From Homarus americanus (Eukaryota > Arthropoda > Malacostraca > Decapoda > Nephropidae): a stretch of DNA of 64,000 bases. The stretch spans positions 4,231,436-4,295,435 of the forward strand of contig NW_024748870.1 in the NCBI RefSeq assembly GCF_018991925.1, written 5' to 3'. Below are positions 31,952-42,917 of this stretch, one piece after another; position 1 is the first letter of the stretch; each line of letters starts with the position of its first letter. Under the pieces are notes generated by a model. The model saw only the letters and a list, made by a program, of their open reading frames with translations, searched no databases and was not told the DNA's origin. The position numbers were made by a program, and so were the translations under genes.

Positions 31952-32805
31952 CCTTTTTAAAAATTTTATTCACTGCCTTTGAGTGTTATATGCAGACTCA
32001 GTTTGGCTACTTGTAAACATACACAAATGATTAATGAATAAACCAGGGTATATGCAGGTACATAATATTTTACACTACAACATTACTTAAGTGGTGATAA
32101 ATACACTGCACTATTATTTATTAAGTGATGATAATACACATCTGTACTGTACTAATTTACTAAGTGTTGAAGACAGACATTGTTGTTAGCCAATGAGTAT
32201 GAAATGCTTCATGTTCAGTGTGGAATTCATTTTTCAGGAAGGCCGATTCTCTTCGGATAATATTTAATCGACCTGGCACCAAATGATCCTAAATTTTTTG
32301 AGAATTGTGGTGGAATTGCATAAAGTGTTAAAGGAATCTTGTAGGAGAGAGGGGAGGGAGGCGCCCCTCTCCCAGCTGCTCCCAGATAAACATTCGTCTT
32401 CCACACACAATATACTCCTACACTTACTTGTTCTTATTTTTATCTTTATTGTACAGTATACAGTTTTCTCTTTATTCATAAGACAAATTCTGTGGTTACT
32501 CACATATAATACTTTACAGTAAATATCAATCATCTCGGTGACAACCAGACTTACGTCTGATTTTCAACAGAGAGCGTTCGGTTTCATTTCTTTTTAGTGT
32601 TGATGTAATATTCTTTTAATAACCTTGTTATACACTTAAAGACCTTAGTTGTTGAAATGCAGTACAGTACTGTAATAACATAACTGATTTTCTTTAAACA
32701 GTTCAGTGTTATCTCCCCCCGCCCCCCCAACCCCTTATATTTGCTTTTTTGGGACTTTTGCATTTTTTCAGACTGAGGTCTGCCCCAATTAGTCCGATTT
32801 ATCGA
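31952..32805. other. Non-coding sequence inside the Tigger-like termini
   Basis: AT-rich, no coding signal and no recognised family. A poly-C-rich stretch lies at 32715-32732. Confidence 0.4.
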
Positions 32806-32897
32806 GGTTCTACTGAATACTGTACTGTATATATTTAAAGACATCATTCGCAGTATGACACAGACTACTGATACATGTACAATAAGTTGATGATTTA

Positions 32898-35882
32898 GTG
32901 TACTTAGCAAATGCTGCAGCTTCTGAGAATGTGGGTGGAGCGGGTTTATTACTAAGAGCAGAGACGTTACCGAGAACAAATTCTGGCTTGAATGTCATGT
33001 ACACTAATACCGACACGTTCCTTGATAAGAGGGAGGAGTTTGAAACACTACTAAGAGTACACCAACCAGATATTGTAGGAGTTGTAGAACTGTTGTACAA
33101 GAACAGGAGAATCGACCCAGAGGAATGTGAGTTCAGTATTGCTGGATATGACTCATTTACGAACCTAACTCAAGAATCCTGCAGGAGGGGTGTGGTTATC
33201 TACGCTAGGCAAGACCTTAGAGCCAGCCAGGCGAGGGTACAGGGAGAGGATGTCTTTGAAGAGTCCAAGTGGTGTAAAATTAAATTAAAGGGAGGGGACT
33301 TACTTATCGTCGGGTGTATCTACAGATCCCCGAACTGTGGCCCACTAAATCAAAGGAACTTAAGAACCTTAATAAACAATGCGGCGATGCTCAACCCCAG
33401 CCACCTCCTTATCATGGGGGACTTTAACTATGGCGACATCGACTGGAGAAACGAGTCAACCCCGAATGACTTGAATAATCCTGCTACTCTTTTTGTAGAA
33501 ACTCTGAGAGATAATTTTCTGTTCCAACATGTGAGAGACCCGACACATTACAGAGGGGAACAAACACCCAAGCCACTTGACCTCATCATAACAAACGAGG
33601 AGGGTATGGTGGCCAAACTGGAACACCTTGCCCCAGTTGGCACCAGTCACCATACAGTGTTGTCATTCAGATTTAACTGTTACCTAGTTCAAGATAAGGC
33701 CAGGCCAAGGTGCAAATATTACAAGGGAAATTACAATGGGATGAGGGAAGAGATGAGGGGTATCAACTGGCCTGACTTATTAAGGTACAAGAACGCAGAC
33801 ACTACGCTGAATATCATAACTAGTAAAATGACCCATTTGATCGATAAATATATACCCAAGACCAAACCCAGTGCTTCTAGGAATACGAGGGGATCCCTAC
33901 ACATGAACCATGCGGCGGTCGACAAAATTAAGAAGAAAACCCAGAAATTCAAGACGTGGGTTGGGTCAAACGATGAGCAAGACAGGAGGATGTATGCAAG
34001 AGCCAGAAACCAAGCAAAGATAGAGTGTAGGAGGGCTGAAAAGGAGTTCCAAAGGCTGGTTGCACGCGAGGTCAAGTCAAACCCAAAGGCGTTTTACCGC
34101 TATGCAAAGTCGAAATTGAAAACGCGAGTAGGAGTATCAGACCTGAGGCTTGAAGATGGTAGTTACGCAGATTCTGACCAGGATAAAGCTGAGGCATTGA
34201 ACAGCTTCTTTTCCTCAGTGTTCACAAGAGAGGATGCAACTAACCTTCCTGCGTTTGAGGACAGACGGTTCGACACAGCACTGACCCACATTGTGTTCAC
34301 AGAAGAGGGTATTAGAAATAAACTGTCCAGGCTAAAGGTCCATAAGAGTCCTGGACCTGACATGGTGCATCCTAGAGTGCTAAGGGAGCTGTGCAACGAG
34401 CTTGCAGAGCCCCTGAAGATTCTGTTTTGTAAATGCCTGGATGAACAAATGGTCCCCAGTGAATGGAAAGTGGCTTATGTGAGTCCTATCTTCAAGAAGG
34501 GCGATAGGCACTCCACGAACAACTATAGACCGGTGAGCCTGACCAGCATAATATGTAAAGTACTTGAGAGTATTATCAGAGATGCAGCGATGGAACATCT
34601 ACTACGAAACAACCTTGTAAAAGATTGCCAACACGGTTTTATGCCGGGGCGCTCTTGCTTGACACAATTGCTCAAGGTATTGGATATTTGGACCCATATT
34701 CTAGAACGGGGTGGTAATATCGACAATATTTACCTAGATTTTGCCAAGGCTTTCGACAGTGTACCCCACGAAAGGCTGAAAATCAAACTGGAAGGGTACG
34801 GAATTCGGGGAAATGTCCTAGCGTGGATAGAAGACTTTCTACATGACCGCAAGCAATGTGTGGTGATTAATGGCACGAAATCGTCATCTGTACCTGTAAC
34901 AAGTGGGGTACCGCAGGGTAGTGTATTGGGCCCGCTGTTGTTTGTTTGTTTCATAAATGATATGCCTGACGTTGTACACTCCTCCATACAAATGTTTGCC
35001 GATGACGCCAAGTTATTTCGGGAAATTAAGAACCAAGCGGACTGTGAAGAGCTGCAGAAGGACCTCTGTGGGCTCCAGGAATGGTCGAAGGAATGGCTGC
35101 TGAGATTCAATGTCACGAAGTGTAAGAGGATGCACCTGGGGCGTACCAACGGTAAGGAGGCGTACCATATGTCCCAACGGGATGAAGAAAATGTACTAGT
35201 TGAGACTGTGTGTGAGAAGGACCTAGGTGTGTATGTTGACAATGAGCTGAAGTTCTCGGGCCATTGTGAGAAGAAGGTAAATCAGGCAAATAAATTATTG
35301 GGTCTTATAAGAAGGTCGTTCAGATATCTAGACGGTCCGTCCCTCGTGACGATCTTCAGGAGTGAAGTGCTTCCCCATCTGGAGTACTGTCACCCCATCT
35401 GGTCCCCGAGATATGCTAGGGACTGTCAGTTGGTTGAAAATGTTCAAAGGAGGGCCACCAAGCTGGTGCCTGCACTTCGGCATCTCAGCTACCCTGCGAG
35501 ATTGGAGCGCCTGAACTTGCCTAGCTTATACTACAGACGGGCAAGGGGGGACCTAGTTGAGGTTTATAAGCATCTCAGGGGGCACTACTCAGTTGAGTGT
35601 CCTTACTTGGAGCTGGCGGACGCTCGCCCCACAAGGGGTCACAGCTCAAGATTGAAGAAGCCGCAAGTCCGGAAAACCGTGAGGGCAAACTTTTTCGGAG
35701 TGAGGGTTGTAAACTCTTGGAACAATCTACCAGAAAGTGTTGTGACGGCACCGAGTGTGAGCTCTTTCAAGAGAAGACTTGACCAACACTGGAGCGGGTT
35801 CAGGTACATTCAGGAGCCGGTGCATGCCCAGTATTTGCCAACAGTGCGTGACAGAGACGTGACCGATCGCCCGGGCGGCTAG
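32898..35882 (+). CDS. CR1-A LINE ORF2: endonuclease plus reverse transcriptase
   Basis: An uninterrupted 994-codon frame. The N-terminal apurinic-type endonuclease shows TNTDTFLDKREEFE, VVIYAR, GCIYRSPN, MGDFNYGDIDW and a final SHH in place of SDH. RT starts around residue 470 (KSPGPDMVHP) and includes [45 protein letters not shown] and the catalytic FADDAKLF. The C-terminal region has RRARGDLVEVYKHL and FFGVRVVNSWNNLPESV, typical of CR1/L2 elements; there is no RNase H. The start ATG at 32898 may lie in flanking sequence; the domain proper begins near 32985. It could be translated if transcribed. Confidence 0.9.
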   Translation: MYLANAAASENVGGAGLLLRAETLPRTNSGLNVMYTNTDTFLDKREEFETLLRVHQPDIVGVVELLYKNRRIDPEECEFSIAGYDSFTNLTQESCRRGVVIYARQDLRASQARVQGEDVFEESKWCKIKLKGGDLLIVGCIYRSPNCGPLNQRNLRTLINNAAMLNPSHLLIMGDFNYGDIDWRNESTPNDLNNPATLFVETLRDNFLFQHVRDPTHYRGEQTPKPLDLIITNEEGMVAKLEHLAPVGTSHHTVLSFRFNCYLVQDKARPRCKYYKGNYNGMREEMRGINWPDLLRYKNADTTLNIITSKMTHLIDKYIPKTKPSASRNTRGSLHMNHAAVDKIKKKTQKFKTWVGSNDEQDRRMYARARNQAKIECRRAEKEFQRLVAREVKSNPKAFYRYAKSKLKTRVGVSDLRLEDGSYADSDQDKAEALNSFFSSVFTREDATNLPAFEDRRFDTALTHIVFTEEGIRNKLSRLKVHKSPGPDMVHPRVLRELCNELAEPLKILFCKCLDEQMVPSEWKVAYVSPIFKKGDRHSTNNYRPVSLTSIICKVLESIIRDAAMEHLLRNNLVKDCQHGFMPGRSCLTQLLKVLDIWTHILERGGNIDNIYLDFAKAFDSVPHERLKIKLEGYGIRGNVLAWIEDFLHDRKQCVVINGTKSSSVPVTSGVPQGSVLGPLLFVCFINDMPDVVHSSIQMFADDAKLFREIKNQADCEELQKDLCGLQEWSKEWLLRFNVTKCKRMHLGRTNGKEAYHMSQRDEENVLVETVCEKDLGVYVDNELKFSGHCEKKVNQANKLLGLIRRSFRYLDGPSLVTIFRSEVLPHLEYCHPIWSPRYARDCQLVENVQRRATKLVPALRHLSYPARLERLNLPSLYYRRARGDLVEVYKHLRGHYSVECPYLELADARPTRGHSSRLKKPQVRKTVRANFFGVRVVNSWNNLPESVVTAPSVSSFKRRLDQHWSGFRYIQEPVHAQYLPTVRDRDVTDRPGG

Positions 35883-35985
35883 CGAGCCGACCTTTTGGTG
35901 AAGAATATAAAGGAAAAGAGTCGTGACCGATCGCCCAAGCGGCTAACAAGCCGATCAGTGGCGAAGAGGATAAAAGTAAAAGTAA
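35856..35985 (+). repeat. Tandem hairpin-like motif at the 3' end of CR1-A
   Basis: The motif gtgaccgatcgcccgggcgg then ctagcgagccga... is followed by a second copy (gtgaccgatcgcccaagcgg then ctaacaagccgatc). The ORF2 stop codon lies in the first copy. The same double motif is in the copies at 21480-21600, 44035-44150 and 50838-50955, so it belongs to the family. Confidence 0.8.
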
Positions 35986-37199
35986 TGTAAATAGGCCTGA
36001 AGGAAATAGGACATATATTTGCATAGATTTGGGGTTATAATTTCGGAACTTTTGTGATACCTTAACCAAACTTAAACCTTTTTTAACTAAATATTTGAGA
36101 AAAAAATAATAGTAATCCATACAAAACACAAATGAAAAACACACATTTGCATGAACACAGATCCACGAGTACTTGCCAAAATAAACTCAAGATCGATTAC
36201 AACCTTCTGTGTGGGTGGTTTTGTAGGAAAATTTGCACTAGTGGTTATGAGCTTATTGAAAGGTACTCCTTGACTGACCAAACATGTGCAACTGAAGGGG
36301 TTTTAGAGGCTGGGGGTGCAGCATTGCCACTTTGTATGGTTAGCCGATGGTAACATTGTCATGTGATGTTTTTGGTGTGCAGTTTGAATTATTTTAGCAC
36401 CATTATGGCAAGAACAACATTACTGTACAGTATATCAGACAGGCACAACTTAGGTAAAAAAAATCCCTCCCCCCCCCCCTTTGTGTATGGTGTCACCTCT
36501 GAGGTGAATAAAATCGTCAGGCGTAAGCCAAATAAAATATTAAAAATGGCATCCCCATAATAAAAGGGTTAATGTTTTATGAAGTTAGAGAATACCTCTG
36601 TTCTCTACGACTATCAAAACTCAAACTGTTAGATTTAGTCATCTAGCCAAGTTCTGTTAGGCCAGCTAGCTATTCATTTTACATGGATTTTATAAGAGGG
36701 CTGCCTACACTTAACACAACTTGACAGACAACTGATGGCCAAACAGACTTGAAGCCTTTAACATTGTGGATGGCTTGATCCAAACAATCAAAAGACCACA
36801 CAAGAGAATATGAGTGGTGCTTATACATCCAAAATAAGTAAGATTAATAGCTTTTTTCTTTTCTTTATGGAGAATAGCTCACCTGGGCACAGGTCATCAA
36901 CCCACAATGGGGCCTGGGGGAGGGGGGATAAGAGTAAAAATAAATTATAAATTAGAAGAAAAGACTATATTAATGTACACTACGAAGATGCCGGGCTTAA
37001 CACAAATGTGTGATCAAAGATTAAGCTAAGTTTTAGGTAGGAGGATGATACTGTATCTCAAAAAAGCTATTCAGAATATTTTATTAAAAATCATGTACAG
37101 ATTTAGGTATAAATTACAGTACATGTACAGATTTAGTGTCTCACATAGAGTAGAGATCCATATAAAATGTCAATGTTCATATCTTTATACTGTATTTGA
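35986..37199. other. AT-rich sequence without recognised gene
   Basis: No coding signal above background. It has a poly-C run at 36469-36479 and a G-rich run at 36914-36927. Confidence 0.4.
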
Positions 37200-38815
37200 T
37201 TCTTTAGTCCGATCAGCACCAGAAGGTTTGGTAATTTGAAAAGACATGTGATGAAGATTTTTATGCCACGAAATATGATCATAAATCTACCTGAAAACAT
37301 CTTAAAAACACTATTAAACATTTATAACGCATGCTTAATAACCGGTTAACTTCCAGACAAACTAAAATATGCTAAAATGATATTTATTCCCAAGGAGGGT
37401 AAGGACAATAAGGAAATATTAAACTACAGGCCAATATCTTCATTAGAAATTACCGGGAAACTACTGGAAAACATTTTTAAATTCAAGACTTAAAACCTTT
37501 TTAACACAACAGGGGAAAACAAACAATAGACAACATGGATATATGCCCAATAGAAATACCCTAACTGCAATAGCTACAATAACGGAAATAATTGCAATAG
37601 AAAAAAACAAGGGGAACCAGATCAATATAATTTTAAGGGACGTTTCTAAGGCTTTTGATAAAGTTTGGCATTTAGGTTTAAGATATAAAATATTAAAATT
37701 GGGACTTAAAGAATACTTGCTAAGAATATTGTGTAACTATTTAAATGATAGGAGAGCACAAATTCAAATTGGAAACTTTATGGGAACTATGTTTAATCTT
37801 GAGAGTGGAGTACCTCATGGAGGATGCCTTTCTCCAACACTATATACAATTTATACCTCAGACACACCTCAACCTACCCCCTTTAGCGAATATGTAATGT
37901 TTGCTGATGATATTACTCAAATAGTATCATACCCAGGAAAATCAACCCAATTTATGGCACTCTACACGGTAAGAGCGATAAAAAATATAAATGATTTTGA
38001 GAAAAAAGGGAAAATCAGGACAAATAAGAACAAATTAAAGATAATACCAATAGCCAAGATCAAAACAAGTCCAGTAATAGTCGACCAGGAACTATACCCA
38101 TACGACACTGAAGGCAGGATGCTTGGACTAAACTAACAAAAAGAGGATATATAACATACTTAAAATATAATGAACGACAGGCAAGAATAAAATTATCAAA
38201 AATAAAACGTTTAAGAACCTTAGCATTAATAACAAAAGAAAGATTTATATAGCCCTTGTCAAATCAATTATGGACTACCCACCCATCCCATTGAACACCC
38301 TTAGTAAAACAAGCATTAAAAGGTTACAAACAGTACAAAATATAGCCCTCAGATTTATATATAACATAAAATATACAGACCACATCAATAATGAACAGCT
38401 ACACAAGAGAGCAAACCTTCTAGCAATCAATGTAGAAATACATAACAAAGCCACAAATGTTTGGAACAAAGTGACTGAACTCAACACAGAAACATACCAA
38501 AACTGGATAAATAATATAGACAATGAAGAATTCCAAGAACACAGTTGGTTTAAATCAGCCAGGAAGAAAGTAATTGAACCATCTCCTGCCCCAATATACA
38601 CGTAAAACATTAATAGAGAGAATAAAAGATGAGCGTGACCTACCAGCTCCACTAAGAACCTGGCAGGCCTCTCCATACAGTGTACCTTTAGACTAACACA
38701 ACTAACACTTAACTAACACCTCAAAAAAAAAAATGTGACTACCCTCCCAGTTACACAAGGACCTGGGCGGGCTCACTAACTCCAACAATAAATAAAAAAT
38801 AATAATAATAAGCAG
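37200..38815 (+). pseudogene. Jockey-like LINE, reverse transcriptase remnant
   Basis: Starts in the RT domain near 37205 and runs to a 3' AATA-rich tail (38789-38815). Frames: 37345-37490 (KDNKEILNYRPISSLE), 37543-38136 (VSKAFDKVWH, SGVPHGGCLSPTLYTIYTSD, VMFADDITQI) and 38270-38605 (C-terminal region). Stops and frameshifts separate them. The PTLYTIYTSD box and the lack of RNase H fit the Jockey clade. The composition is markedly more AT-rich than the other LINEs here. Confidence 0.8.
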
Positions 38816-38989
38816 CATTATAAAAATAAACCAATATTAATACAAAGGTCTGACGACCCAAGGGAGCAGAACAAAGATAAAACACCAATAAGAAAGATGA
38901 AGCGATCTGGTTGAGCCCAGATTCTTTCTACTCCTACTGTATTTCAGTTTCACCACTTTTCCTTCAACCCCTAATAATCTTCTTTCACC

Positions 38990-39298
38990 TCATAACTAAA
39001 GACTCCGTACCGTACCGACCTCTCTCTCTTCTTCTACACCGCAGCAGCAACACCACACCTCCTCCTCCGCCGCTGCCTGGCGGCCCTCGCTCCCGCCGGC
39101 GAGCATGGCGACCCACAAGCTGTCCTTCTCTGAGCACCCTCACCAACCAGCTCTCTCTACATCACGCTTGTAACCACGCTGCCACTTCCCAGCACCAAGC
39201 TGCATTGTACATCCAATACAACATGTATACAGAGAGCACATTGTGAGTTTCCTTTCTCCATTCCATCCTGAGTGTGAACCAAACATCCGTACCCCACA
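38990..39298 (+). repeat. LTR remnant, same family as 39984-40431
   Basis: From about 39030 this matches 40170-40431 closely (gcctggcgg, cgacccacaagctgtc, cagcaccaagctgcattgtac) and ends CCGTACCCCACA. The U3 part is not alignable. It is followed two bases on by TGGTGACCCCCGG, a plausible primer-binding site, so this looks like a 5' LTR with internal sequence. Confidence 0.65.
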
Positions 39299-39983
39299 AA
39301 TGGTGACCCCCGGAGATTCGCACTCACACAGGATGGAGGAGAAACAGATCACGCTCCCAGTCTTCAAGCAACATGGAAGACTGGCTTATCCACACAGAAG
39401 CAGCTCTCATCGGCTCTACAACTACTGTCTCTACACCGCAGGTTAGACACCCTAGAGCAGCACTGCTTCTCTAAGCAGACACCAGCTCCTCTTCCTGCCC
39501 CAAGCACCACGTCCTACCGAACCCAGCACACCCGTCCTGCCTCAGACGCCGCCCCCGGCCCAGCAGTACCCCCTGCCGCTTCTCCTGATGCAGTCCCTGC
39601 TCCCGACGCGGCCCATGCGCCTGAGTGCGGACCCACACACCCCTCTTTTCTCTCTCAGGTACCCCCCTGCTACTGTCCTGCACCCTGCTGCTGTCGTGGA
39701 CCCAGCTGCTGTCACGAGCCCTCATCCGCTTCTGTTGATGCAGCCCTGCTCCTGACCCAGGCCCACACACCCCAGCAGGCGCATCTGACGACTCTGTACC
39801 TGTCGCGAGTGAAGCACAACATTCATCGCCTCCACAACCCTCTTTCTCCCTCTATTCTCCCACAGATATTGTGTGTCTAGACAGTTGCCTCCACTAGCAG
39901 CTGGCTAATACACGCCCTCGCCGTTCTGCCTCACATGTGCCATGAAACCCTGTAAACAACAAGTATCCTACACCGCCTGGTAT
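39299..39983 (+). mobile_element. Internal fragment of an LTR retrotransposon
   Basis: Begins with a primer-binding-site-like TGGTGACCCCCGG (39301-39313) after the LTR remnant. The next 170 nt and the Pro/Ala/Ser-coding stretch at 39470-39800 suggest a decayed leader and gag start. No pol is present. Confidence 0.4.
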
Positions 39984-40431
39984 TGTAGTGGATTTCGCCC
40001 CTACAAACGCTGTTTGTCGCTGGGTAGCCGACCCCGCGAATTCCCCAGTGTATGGCTCGTGGTCTAGGTCAACCAGCGCCGCCTTACATGATGGAGGTCA
40101 ACTACTAAGCCACGCTTACCTCCGCTATTTAAGACCTGACCTCGTGGTGACCACCCTCCTCTTTCTACCTACACCAACCAGCCAGCAACACCTCCTCCGC
40201 CGCCTGCCTGGCGGTCCTCGCTCCCGCCGGCGAGCAAGGCGACCCACAAGCTGTCTTCCTCTGAGCACCCTCACCAACCAGCTCTCTCTACATCACGCTT
40301 GTAACCACGCTGCCACTTCCCAGCACCAAGCTGCATTGTACATTCAATACAACATGTATACAAAGAGCACATTGTGAGTTTCCTTTCTCCATCCCATCCT
40401 GAGTGTGAACACAAACATCTCGTACCCCACA
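39984..40431 (+). repeat. Solo LTR with 4-bp target duplication
   Basis: TGTAGTGGATTTCGCC...CGTACCCCACA, 448 bp, flanked by GTAT (39980-39983 and 40432-40435). A TATA-like CTATTTAAG lies at 40124-40132. Homologous copies are at 51657-52108 and, diverged, at 46215-46692. Confidence 0.8.
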
Positions 40432-40435
40432 GTAT

Positions 40436-40795
40436 CACTTCTCACTGCCACGCAGGACAGAGGTTCATACACAAAGAAATACATCATATTCATTAACAGC
40501 TATAAATGTATAGAGGTCAGATTCATATGGGTAATGTCACTGTTCACTGCCATGCAGGACAGAGGTTCGTACAGAAAGAGATGCATCATATTCATTGACA
40601 GTACATATACATATATGTACACACACACATATGCACACATATACATACATATACATATATACATATACATGTACATACATATATAGGTCAGATTCATGTG
40701 GGTAATGCCACTGTTCACTGCCATGCAGGACAGAGGTTCGTATACAAAGAAGGAAATACATCATATTCATTAGCAGTATATATAGGTCAGTGGAT
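40436..40795. repeat. Imperfect tandem repeat, three units, with (AC/AT)n inside
   Basis: The block gttcactgccatgcaggaca, gaggttcgta... aaatacatcatattcatt recurs at 40440, 40540 and 40710. The unit length is about 100-170 bp because a (CA/TA)-rich stretch has expanded at 40600-40685. Confidence 0.75.
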
Positions 40796-40799
40796 CACA

Positions 40800-41876
40800 T
40801 ACATTGGAGTCATATTCTAATTGAAGACTAATCAGTGTGGGCTAGCAAATTTGGGATAAATAGCAAGGATGTCCTCAAGCACACCTGATTCACTGAAGTA
40901 ATTACATAGTTCAAGATGCAATAAGTCAGGTGGCCTGAAGTCTTTGACAGTGTCACATTCAATAAAATAGTGTTCAAGTGTATGCTTTAGAGGTTTATCA
41001 CAAAGTTTACATGGTGAGTGTTCCGGTATGGGTACAGCGTTACTAACTTGCTAGATGTGTCTGTATCCTAGTCTATTTCTGGCCACGACTACATCACATT
41101 GTCTGGTTCTGTCCTTATGCTGGCCATACCGTATTACCGTAACCTCTTGTCACAAAATTAGTCATATTTACTAATGCTACAACTGTCAGGTCTCTGCATT
41201 TCTCACTTCTTCTAGATCAGAGTTTATGATTCTGACTTGAATGTTTTTAATTACAGCATTGGACAGGCCAAGGTCACAGTCAACATTTTCTTTCTTACAT
41301 GCCTCATTGGCCAGTCTATCAGCACGGTCATGATACCTGATTCCAACATGGGACGGAATCCACACAAATTCGATACGAAAGTTGTTCTCATTGGCAGTTA
41401 TCACATTCCTTTTAATATCACATGCAACTTTAGACATAGAGCCTGACGGGCTGTTCATTGATTTCAAAGCACTTTGAGAGTCACAGAATATCACCCCACC
41501 TCCATATTCTTTGAGGTAGTCTGTGGCTAAGTAGATTCCAGTTAGTTCAGTTTGTGTTGTGCTGGCCCAGTTGTTCAGCCTTTGTTTGTTTGACACTATC
41601 ATCTCGTTTTCTTTATATATTACAATTGCACAGCCTGTTCTACCTGTGTTTGTCTGCACAGAACCATCAGTAAAAGCATAACATTCACTTGATTTAATAC
41701 TCCCTATGTGTCTGTTAATAGTTTCTAGTGTGACACATCTCACCACATCGGTGTTTAACATTTGCTTACTACCAACAGGAGTGTAATTAACAGGAACTGA
41801 TATATCCAGCCAAGGAGGAATGGCATTAATAGGTTCGTTTGGAGTGATTGGGACATTCAGTTCAAGAGATCTGCAA
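40800..41876 (-). pseudogene. I-type LINE C-terminal fragment with intact RNase H motifs
   Basis: The frame 41186-41761 encodes RNase H with all four acidic positions in context: FTDGS, TELTGIYLATD, FCDSQSALKS, and FVWIPSHVGI followed by DRADRLA. Lower down (40840-41040, another frame) a CKLCDK...H..C zinc motif follows. Coding similarity reaches about 41875, where the LINE is 5'-truncated. The 192-codon domain itself is uninterrupted, but RT is gone. Confidence 0.8.
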
Positions 41877-42348
41877 CACTTTTATGAAGCCACGCCCCAA
41901 AGAGAGTCTTTTGTGGAAGGTTGGCGAGATGGTCGGGATTACTTAGATAGAACATCAACCCAGTTTGAGCTGTAGTTTGAGAACCATTGTTCTTCAAAAC
42001 ATTGACACAAAACATGAGGACTGAGACACACTGAAGTGAATAAAGAACGGACGTCTTTACTGGGGGACTAAAACGTTTCCCATGTTTTGTGGGCGTCGTA
42101 GCATAATAGGAATAATTAAATGTTAAACGGACTAACTGCACAAACGTGACCATGAAATTGGTTGGCTGGGTGTCCCACCTATCCAGGTTGTGACAGATGG
42201 CTAACCAGTTCATGGCTACCAAGAGCGGTCCATTGTCCCTCTCCCTGTACTCTTGGGACTTCGTACATTTCCACTTTCTGCACCAAGACTTGTCTCTGGA
42301 TAGAAGAGGGTTTCGGGAAGGCAGTTCTATAAATATCACCATTTCCAC
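41857..42348 (-). CDS. Unrecognised 163-codon ORF
   Basis: Open frame starting MEMVIFIELPSRNPLL. I recognise no domain. Its last ten codons overlap the LINE junction, so the stop is supplied by the LINE. No signal peptide or clear membrane segment. It may be chance or a remnant of an interrupted gene; coding status is doubtful. Confidence 0.2.
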   Translation of the reverse strand: MEMVIFIELPSRNPLLSRDKSWCRKWKCTKSQEYRERDNGPLLVAMNWLAICHNLDRWDTQPTNFMVTFVQLVRLTFNYSYYATTPTKHGKRFSPPVKTSVLYSLQCVSVLMFCVNVLKNNGSQTTAQTGLMFYLSNPDHLANLPQKTLFGAWLHKSVADLLN

Positions 42349-42917
42349 TATGCAATAATGGTGGACAGTGGGTTACTACACTGGACGCCTTAATTGGTCT
42401 TTTATAGTGGTTGTATTCATCACCTTGTATAACACCATCAGGTTCATGTGCTTTAGTGGACCACTTTAATTATCATTGATTGTAAGTCACATTTAGGATT
42501 CATACAATACTTTGGCTTAAAAACAATTACAGAAAGCATATTACACTCATATATGGTTAGTTATGTTGTTTGTGTCACTCTTGTTACATATGTTTATCAT
42601 TATGGGATACATTTTGTGGTAAGGAACACGATATATAGACATTTAAGACAGGCACAACACTATCAAAAAATATTTCTAAATACTCCTAGGAATTTTTAAA
42701 CAAATATATGATGTATATACTGTATTCATAATGTAAACTATATAGGTACAGCATAAGATAAATGTATTGCCCCTGCTTTTATATTCGCGCAACATTCCTG
42801 AAAAAGAGGTAGTCACTGTTAGAGTCATATGTGGGCACTTTGTCATTAAGTTTACCACATTATACATTTGGTATTACATCTATATAAATAACCTGTAATT
42901 AAAACTAATAATGATAA
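42349..42917. other. AT-rich sequence without recognised gene
   Basis: Flank of the satellite array; no coding or structural signal recognised. Confidence 0.4.

Larger units (their letters stand above)
25306..32815. mobile_element. Tigger-like element termini enclosing a gypsy element
   Basis: CAGTAAAACCTCGATAAAT at 25306 matches, inverted, the sequence ending at 32815 (CAGTAGAACCTCGATAAAT read inward), and the match extends to 23 bp with one mismatch. This sequence type is typical of Tigger/pogo ends. A TA precedes the left end; the right flank is AATA, so the target duplication is not clean. No transposase is recognisable inside. The 4.8 kb gypsy element at 27122-31951 lies within. It may be one non-autonomous element or the outer ends of two. 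Confidence 0.5.
32890..35985 (+). mobile_element. CR1-type LINE (family A), copy 2, intact ORF2
   Basis: The longest of four copies. The 5' junction is uncertain (between about 32820 and 32935) and no ORF1 is present, so it is 5'-truncated or starts at ORF2. The 3' end carries two tandem copies of a roughly 65-bp motif (35856-35975) and ends GGATAAAAGTAAAAGTAA. Confidence 0.88.

Noticed and set aside
32890..32935. Possible host exon (LANAAASENVGG) just before the LINE endonuclease
   Set aside because: Only about 15 codons with no partner exon or clear splice context; more simply the LINE 5' junction.
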